Positions 58,734 to 64,000 of a DNA stretch of 64,000 nt are shown here, one piece after another; positions within the stretch are counted from its first letter, which is position 1; the number at the start of each line of letters is the position of its first letter. Made by a program: the position numbers and the translations under genes. The notes below the pieces were generated by a model. The model saw only the letters and a list, made by a program, of their open reading frames with translations. It searched no databases and had not been told where the DNA came from. The stretch lies in assembly GCA_903943975.1 (NCBI GenBank), contig CAJAQB010000012.1, forward strand, positions 1-64,000. Direction: 5' to 3'. Source of the DNA: Synechococcus lacustris (GTDB lineage: Bacteria; Cyanobacteriota; Cyanobacteriia; PCC-6307; Cyanobiaceae).

Positions 58734-61148
58734 TCAGCGGGGCCAAATCACACTGCATCCCGCCCCACCATCCCCCTGCTCCGCATCGCAGACCTTTTCC
58801 ACATAGGCGAGGCCCTCAAGCCAGCTGCGCAGCCCCCGCTTGAGCCGACCGCTACCCACCCCATGGATCACCCAAAGGGGCCCGCGGCAGTGGCGTAACT
58901 GCTCCTCCACCGCCGCCTCCGCCTCATGCACCCGCATGCCGCGCACATCGACGCTGTTGCGGCTGGTGCGCACGCTGGGGCTGTTGCCACTCCCACTCCC
59001 ATTGGCATTGGCGCTGGCCCCTTGCCGCTGTTGAACCGGCGCTGGAGGCGGGCTGGGCTTCTCCCCCTGCAGGCCTTCGATGCCCCCCAGGGGCACCGTG
59101 AGCCGCAGCACGCCACAACGCACGGTCAGTTCCTTGCCGTCGTCGGCTAGGGCCAGCACCTCGGCGGCCTTGCCCAGGCTGAGCAGTCGCACCCGCTCCC
59201 CCGGTTGGGGAGTCCAACCGCCCTGGTCCCGGTTGGGCAGCCGCGGTCGATGTTCGGCCTCCAGCAGCTTGAGCCGTTGGCCGGCCTGGCGGGCCTGTTC
59301 GCCATCGGCATCGCCCTGGCGCAGGCGGCGGATCAGCTGCCGCACCTCCTTTTGACCCTCCTTGATCGAGCCCTCCAGCCGCTGGCGGGCCAGGCTCTGT
59401 TGTTCCTTTTGCAGGTTTTGCTGCTGTTGCCAGCTCTGCAGCAGTTCCTCATGCAGCAATTCAGCCCGCATCAACAGGGCGGCGGTTTCTTCGGCGGCCT
59501 CCTGCTGGCGCTGGCGCTGGTCCTCCAGGCCGCTGATCACGCTGTTAACGCTGCTGGTGCCCTGGGCCTCCAGCAGCGCCTCCGCCTGGCTGAGCACCGC
59601 TTCGCTGAGCCCCAGGCGCCGGGCCACCGCCAGGGCATTGCTGCGGCCGGGGATCCCCCAGAGCAGCCGATAGGTGGGCCGCAGGCTGGCCTCGTCAAAT
59701 TCCACCGAGGCGTTTTCAAAACGTTGGTCGTTGTATTTGAGGGCCTTGAGTTCACCGAAGTGGGTGGTGGCCACGGTGAGGGCCACCCGGTCGGCCAGCA
59801 ACCGCAGCAGGGCGGTGGCGAGGGCGCTGCCCTCGCTGGGGTCTGTGCCGGCCCCCACCTCATCGAGTAGCACCAGGGCCGGGGCGGCGCCGGGGCAGGC
59901 CAGGGCCTCAACCGCCGCCAGGATCCGGGCGATGCGGCGCACATGGCCGCTGAAGGTGGAGAGGTTTTGCTGGAGTGATTGTTCGTCGCCGATGTCGGCC
60001 AGCACCGCCTCACACCAGGGCAGCTGCGGCGTGCCGCTGCAGGGCAAGAACAGGCCGGCCCGGGCCATCAGGGCGGCCAGCCCCAGGCTTTTCAGGGTCA
60101 CGGTTTTACCGCCGGTGTTGGGGCCGGTGATTGCCACCACCCGCAGGGGCGGATCGATCCGCAGGCTCACCGGCACCACCGCGGCCCCCCCCTGCCGCCG
60201 CTCCTGCCACACCAGCAGCGGATGGCGCAGGTCGCGCAGTTGCCAGTGGTCGCTGCCCAGCTCCGGTTTCACCGCCCCGAGCCAGGCGCCGTAACGGGCC
60301 CGGGCCAGGGCGAAGTCCAGTTGGGCCAAGCAATGTTGCAGTGCTTCAAGGGCCTCCACTTCGGCGCCCACGGCGCCACTGAGCTGCAACAGCAGCCGCC
60401 GTTCCTCCTCCCGTTCCTGGCCCTCCAGCTCAGCGATGCGATTGCCCAGGCCCACCACCGCCTGGGGTTCCAGGAAAAAGGTGCTACCTGAGGCGGAACT
60501 GTCGTGCACCAGCCCCTGCAGCTGGCTGGCCGCCCCGGCCTTCACGGCCAGCACCGGGCGGCCATGGCGCTGGCTGATCACCGTGTCTTGCAGCTGCGCC
60601 CCCCAGCGACGGATCAAATCCTGCAGCCGGGCCTGGCGTTCCTGGCGCTGGCCGTGCAGTTGGCGGCGGAGGCCCTCCAGGATCGGACTGGCCCGGTCTG
60701 CCACCCGGCCCCCCTCCTCGAGGGCAAAGCGCAGTTGTTGTTCCAGTTCCGGCAGGGTGCGCAGCCCCTCCAGCAGGGCCGTGGTTACAGGCCGCAGCTG
60801 GGGGTCATCGATCTGGCGCCGCAGCCGCCGGGCCGCCGCCAGGGTGTCGGCCAGCTGCAGCAGGGCTTCGCCGCCGGCGCAGCCGCCCTTGGCGCAGAGC
60901 TGCAGGGTGGCATGCAGGTCCACCACCCCGGCGAAGCTCAGGCCGCCATCGCTGAGGCCATCGAGGGCCAGCAGTTCCACGGTTTCCTGCAACCGCCGCC
61001 GCGCCTCCCCCAGCTGGGGGGCCAGGGGCAGGGCGAGGCAGAGCCGTTGCCCCAGCCCACTGGCGGCAAAGCCCGCCAGCTGTTGGCCGAGGCGGTCCCA
61101 CTCCAGCAGCTGCAGGGCCTCCGCCTGAATGTCCAGCGTGCTTGCCAT
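58734..61148 (-). CDS. mutS2: Endonuclease MutS2
   Basis: VVAITGPNTGGKTVTLKSLGLAALMARAGLFLPC; LVLLDEVGAGTDPSEGSALATALL; C-terminal Smr domain SVDVRGMRVHEAEAAVEEQL...LWVIHGVGSGRLKRGLRSWL. Confidence 0.95.
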   Translation of the reverse strand: MASTLDIQAEALQLLEWDRLGQQLAGFAASGLGQRLCLALPLAPQLGEARRRLQETVELLALDGLSDGGLSFAGVVDLHATLQLCAKGGCAGGEALLQLADTLAAARRLRRQIDDPQLRPVTTALLEGLRTLPELEQQLRFALEEGGRVADRASPILEGLRRQLHGQRQERQARLQDLIRRWGAQLQDTVISQRHGRPVLAVKAGAASQLQGLVHDSSASGSTFFLEPQAVVGLGNRIAELEGQEREEERRLLLQLSGAVGAEVEALEALQHCLAQLDFALARARYGAWLGAVKPELGSDHWQLRDLRHPLLVWQERRQGGAAVVPVSLRIDPPLRVVAITGPNTGGKTVTLKSLGLAALMARAGLFLPCSGTPQLPWCEAVLADIGDEQSLQQNLSTFSGHVRRIARILAAVEALACPGAAPALVLLDEVGAGTDPSEGSALATALLRLLADRVALTVATTHFGELKALKYNDQRFENASVEFDEASLRPTYRLLWGIPGRSNALAVARRLGLSEAVLSQAEALLEAQGTSSVNSVISGLEDQRQRQQEAAEETAALLMRAELLHEELLQSWQQQQNLQKEQQSLARQRLEGSIKEGQKEVRQLIRRLRQGDADGEQARQAGQRLKLLEAEHRPRLPNRDQGGWTPQPGERVRLLSLGKAAEVLALADDGKELTVRCGVLRLTVPLGGIEGLQGEKPSPPPAPVQQRQGASANANGSGSGNSPSVRTSRNSVDVRGMRVHEAEAAVEEQLRHCRGPLWVIHGVGSGRLKRGLRSWLEGLAYVEKVCDAEQGDGGAGCSVIWPR

Positions 61149-62481
61149 CGCCCCATTGTCGAGGGCCGTGGTGGCCAGGGGCGATCGGCGGCAGACTGCG
61201 AATCCGTTGGCTTCCCCCTTGGTGCTGGATGCCCCTGGCTATCGCCCTGTGGCGCTTGCCCTCAGCGGGATGGCGGCGCTCACCGCCGCCTGGGCCCTGT
61301 TTTGGCCGGTGCCCACGGAGGTGGTGGGCCGCGGTGTGTTGATCGTGCCGGGGGACGCCACCCTGCTGGATGCCCGCTCAGCGGGGCAAATCCTTGAGCT
61401 GGCCATGGTCCAGGGGCAGCGGGTACGGCGGGGCCAGCCCCTGCTGAAGCTCTATCTGCCCGCCCTGGAGCAGGAGTTGCAGCGCCAGCGCCGGGACCTG
61501 GGCGAGCAGATCGCCATCAACGCCAGCCTCAACCACCGGGATGCGGTGCGGCTGGGCACTGCTGGGCGCCTGCGTGCCACCGCCCTGGCGAAGTTGCAGG
61601 CCGATGCCGGCCAGTTTCGCCAGCTCAAAACCACCTACGACCAGAAGCTGGCCGACTACCGCTACCTGGCCGCCAGGGAGGTAGTGGCGCCATTGGCGGC
61701 GCCGGTGGTGAGCACCGAAGACAGAACCACCCAGCTGGCGGTGACCCTCGCCGACCTGCGCATCCAGGAGCAGGCCGCCGTTGATGCCTACCAGAAGGTG
61801 AAGTTGGAAATAAGTACCGAGCGGCTGCAACGCGACTACCGGATCAACGACCTGCGGCGGACGATCCGGGTAACGGAGCAGCGCCTCGGCTTTGAGGGCA
61901 GCCTGCGGGCCGACCGGGATGGCCGGGTGCTGGATGTGCAGGTGGTGCGCGGCCAAACGGTGAAGGCGGGCCAGCGGCTGGGCACCCTCCAGGGCCTGCG
62001 GCCCCAGCCCCTGCGGGCCGTGGCCTACTTCTCCCCCGCCGATGCCCGGCGCCTGCGGCGGGGGCTGCCGGTGGAGCTGGTGCCCGACTGGCGCCAGCGG
62101 GGTCGCTTTGGCGGGGTGGAGGCGACGGTGCAGCGGCTGAACCTGTTGCCGGCCACCGAAGAAGACGTGAACACCACCCTCGGCAATCCGCAACTGGCCC
62201 AGGAATTGGTGAAAAATGGGCCGGTGATGCGGGCTGAGCTGCTGTTGCGCCGGGACCAGGCCCATGGAGTAGCTCCCGGCTACCGCTGGACCCTGTCCGC
62301 CGGCAGTCGGGTGTTCCCCCTGCGGGAGGGGCTCACGCTCACGGCCCACAGCTATGTGGAGTGGCGACCGGCGATTAGTTATCTGGTGCCGGTGCTGCGC
62401 GACCTCACCGGCAGTTACCGCACCCTGCGGCAGCTGCGCTGGGATCGCCCCAGCCTGCGCCAGAACCCGGAGGAACTCTGA
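61129..62481 (+). CDS. HlyD-family secretion adaptor (NHLM bacteriocin secretion protein-like)
   Basis: One TM segment, then PTEVVGRGVLIVPGDATLLDARSAGQILELAMVQGQRVRRGQPLLKLYLPALEQELQ; coiled-coil; LGFEGSLRADRDGRVLDVQVVRGQTVKAGQRLGTL. Confidence 0.82.
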   Translation: MSSVLAIAPLSRAVVARGDRRQTANPLASPLVLDAPGYRPVALALSGMAALTAAWALFWPVPTEVVGRGVLIVPGDATLLDARSAGQILELAMVQGQRVRRGQPLLKLYLPALEQELQRQRRDLGEQIAINASLNHRDAVRLGTAGRLRATALAKLQADAGQFRQLKTTYDQKLADYRYLAAREVVAPLAAPVVSTEDRTTQLAVTLADLRIQEQAAVDAYQKVKLEISTERLQRDYRINDLRRTIRVTEQRLGFEGSLRADRDGRVLDVQVVRGQTVKAGQRLGTLQGLRPQPLRAVAYFSPADARRLRRGLPVELVPDWRQRGRFGGVEATVQRLNLLPATEEDVNTTLGNPQLAQELVKNGPVMRAELLLRRDQAHGVAPGYRWTLSAGSRVFPLREGLTLTAHSYVEWRPAISYLVPVLRDLTGSYRTLRQLRWDRPSLRQNPEEL

Positions 62482-62705
62482 TGACCCGGTTGACAACCCT
62501 GCAGCACTGGTTCTCCACCCCCCTGCGGCGGGAATTGCCCTGGCTGGGCCTGGAGGCGCTGCTGCTGGTGGTGCTGCTCCATGCCAATGCCCCGGAGCTG
62601 TGGTTTTGGTTCTTTCTGTTGCTACTGCTGCTGCTTTGGCGGGGGATCAACTGTTGGTGGCAGGCGGCTCAAGGGTCAGCTCCCGCAGCAGACGGGCATA
62701 GCTGA
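62481..62705 (+). CDS. Small hydrophobic membrane protein
   Basis: 74 aa; start overlaps the HlyD stop; ELPWLGLEALLLVVLLHANAPELWFWFFLLLLLLLWRGINCWW. Confidence 0.55.
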   Translation: MTRLTTLQHWFSTPLRRELPWLGLEALLLVVLLHANAPELWFWFFLLLLLLLWRGINCWWQAAQGSAPAADGHS

Positions 62706-64000
62706 GGTTTGCCAGGGTGATCGCTTCGGCCTTGGCCTCCATGGCCACGGTGAGTTCCCGCAGGCTGTCGCTTACGTCGGTGTAGTCGGCGAGGCCGATC
62801 CCGTAGCGGGCCCGGGCATCGCGCAGGGCTTCGCGGGAGGCCCGGTAGGCGGCCCGGGCCGCCAGCACCTGGGCTAGGGCCGCCTCGTGGTCAAAGAAGG
62901 CGGTTTCCAACTCCTGGCGGATGCGGTTGCGTTCGCGGGCGCTGGCCAGGCTGAGCCGTTCGGCGCCGGCGCGGCTGGCGGCCACCTGGCCGGCGCTGAT
63001 CCCCCCGTCAAACAGGCGCCAGTTCAGCCGCAGCCCGGCGGCCCAGTCGGCCTGCTGGTTTTGCACCACCGGGATGTGGGTGGCGCCGCAACAGCCCCGC
63101 AGGGTTACGCCGAAGTTGCTGAGGTTGTTTTGGCCATAGCCCCCCTCGGCAAACAGCCCCAGGTTGGGCAGCAACTGGGCCGCCTGGGCATCGGCCTGGC
63201 GCAGCAGTGCCTCCCGGGCGGCCCGCAGGGCGATGAGCTGGGGGTTCTGGTGGAAGCCCTGCACCAGGGTGCGTTCCAGGTCGAGGGGCCAGGGGGGTTG
63301 CAGCGTTAGGGGCCCTCCGGCGGTAAGGGTGGTGCTGAAGGCCACGTTCAGCAGGTTGGAGAGTTCCCGTTGCCGGCTGCGGCGGTCCGCCAGGGCCTGC
63401 AGCAGGCGCCGCTGGTCCTCCTGGCGGCGGGCTTCGATGCGGTAAGCGTCTAGCCGGGGCACCAGGCCCGAGCGTTTCAGGGCCTGCACCTGCCCCTGGA
63501 TCACCAGGTCATTGGCCAGCACCGCCTCGCGGATGTGCACCTGTTGCTGGGCCAGCTGCAGCCGGTAGAAGCTGCTGCTCACCGCCAATTGGGTGGCCCT
63601 GAGTTGGTCGCCGTAGCGGGCATCGGCCTCCTGGCGCTGGGCCTGGCGACCGGCCAGGGTGGGGCCGCGGCTGAAATCCAGCAGGCTGTAGTCGAGCCGC
63701 AGGCCGGCGGAAATGTCGGCAAAGCCTGAGGTGAGGGCATTCCAGCCGTTGGTCGATACCCGGAAGCCGGCGCCGGGGGCATAGGTCTTGACGCTGCTGC
63801 CGTTGGCCTGGGTAACGGAGCTGTATTCCGGGTAGAGCGAATAGTTGTTCTGGGGGGCGAAGTTGTATTGGCTTTGCTGGCTATAGCCCCCCTGGGCCCG
63901 GAAGCCGATCACCGGGGCGTAGAGGCCCCTGGCGCTCTGCACCAGCCCCTGGCTTTCCCGCACCTGGGCCTGGCGTTCCTGCAGGGCCAGGTCGTTGCTG
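62647..64000 (-). CDS. TolC-family outer-membrane protein, 5' end beyond right edge of window
   Basis: Reading frame stays open to position 64000; GLRLNWRLFDGGISAGQVAASRAGAERLSLASARERNRIRQELETAFFDHEAALAQVLAAR. Confidence 0.88.
   Translation of the reverse strand, partial: SNDLALQERQAQVRESQGLVQSARGLYAPVIGFRAQGGYSQQSQYNFAPQNNYSLYPEYSSVTQANGSSVKTYAPGAGFRVSTNGWNALTSGFADISAGLRLDYSLLDFSRGPTLAGRQAQRQEADARYGDQLRATQLAVSSSFYRLQLAQQQVHIREAVLANDLVIQGQVQALKRSGLVPRLDAYRIEARRQEDQRRLLQALADRRSRQRELSNLLNVAFSTTLTAGGPLTLQPPWPLDLERTLVQGFHQNPQLIALRAAREALLRQADAQAAQLLPNLGLFAEGGYGQNNLSNFGVTLRGCCGATHIPVVQNQQADWAAGLRLNWRLFDGGISAGQVAASRAGAERLSLASARERNRIRQELETAFFDHEAALAQVLAARAAYRASREALRDARARYGIGLADYTDVSDSLRELTVAMEAKAEAITLANLSYARLLRELTLEPPATNS

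Noticed and set aside
1-64000. Transposons, integrases or prophage genes
   Set aside because: No transposase, integrase, capsid or terminase-like translation was recognised, so there is no direct evidence that the giant-gene locus is a mobile island.

Overview
A 64 kb chromosomal segment from a high-GC picocyanobacterium (Synechococcus/Cyanobium-like). This is inferred from gene content: zeta-carotene desaturase, PsbU, BtpA, NdhS, a PucC-family transporter, SLH/OprB-type porins and DUF4346/DUF3120/DUF751 proteins. Gene density is very high and most of the window is ordinary core genome: porins, cysK, rbfA, hemD, aroK, rimO, nadB, uppP, obgE, mutS2 and others. Three parts are less ordinary. 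(1) A tandem porin cluster at 1-7.1 kb runs directly into a TPR/glycosyltransferase-like gene that carries a perfect 15-bp inverted repeat near its start. (2) A giant 3630-aa repeat protein (34.37-45.26 kb) has serial DUF11/D2-like modules, T1SS-143-like modules and a C-terminal VWA domain. It is divergent from an orphan autotransporter-like beta-barrel gene and is the best candidate for an under-described system. (3) A HlyD-like/TolC-like export locus at the right edge resembles NHLM-type peptide export. Smaller observations include a probable unlisted 30-aa PetL-like ORF, a low-complexity insertion with a palindrome inside a lipid-A-disaccharide-synthase-like gene, a dyad in a divergent promoter region, and many overlapping convergent gene ends. 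All calls come from reading the sequence and the supplied ORF translations. No database searches were run.
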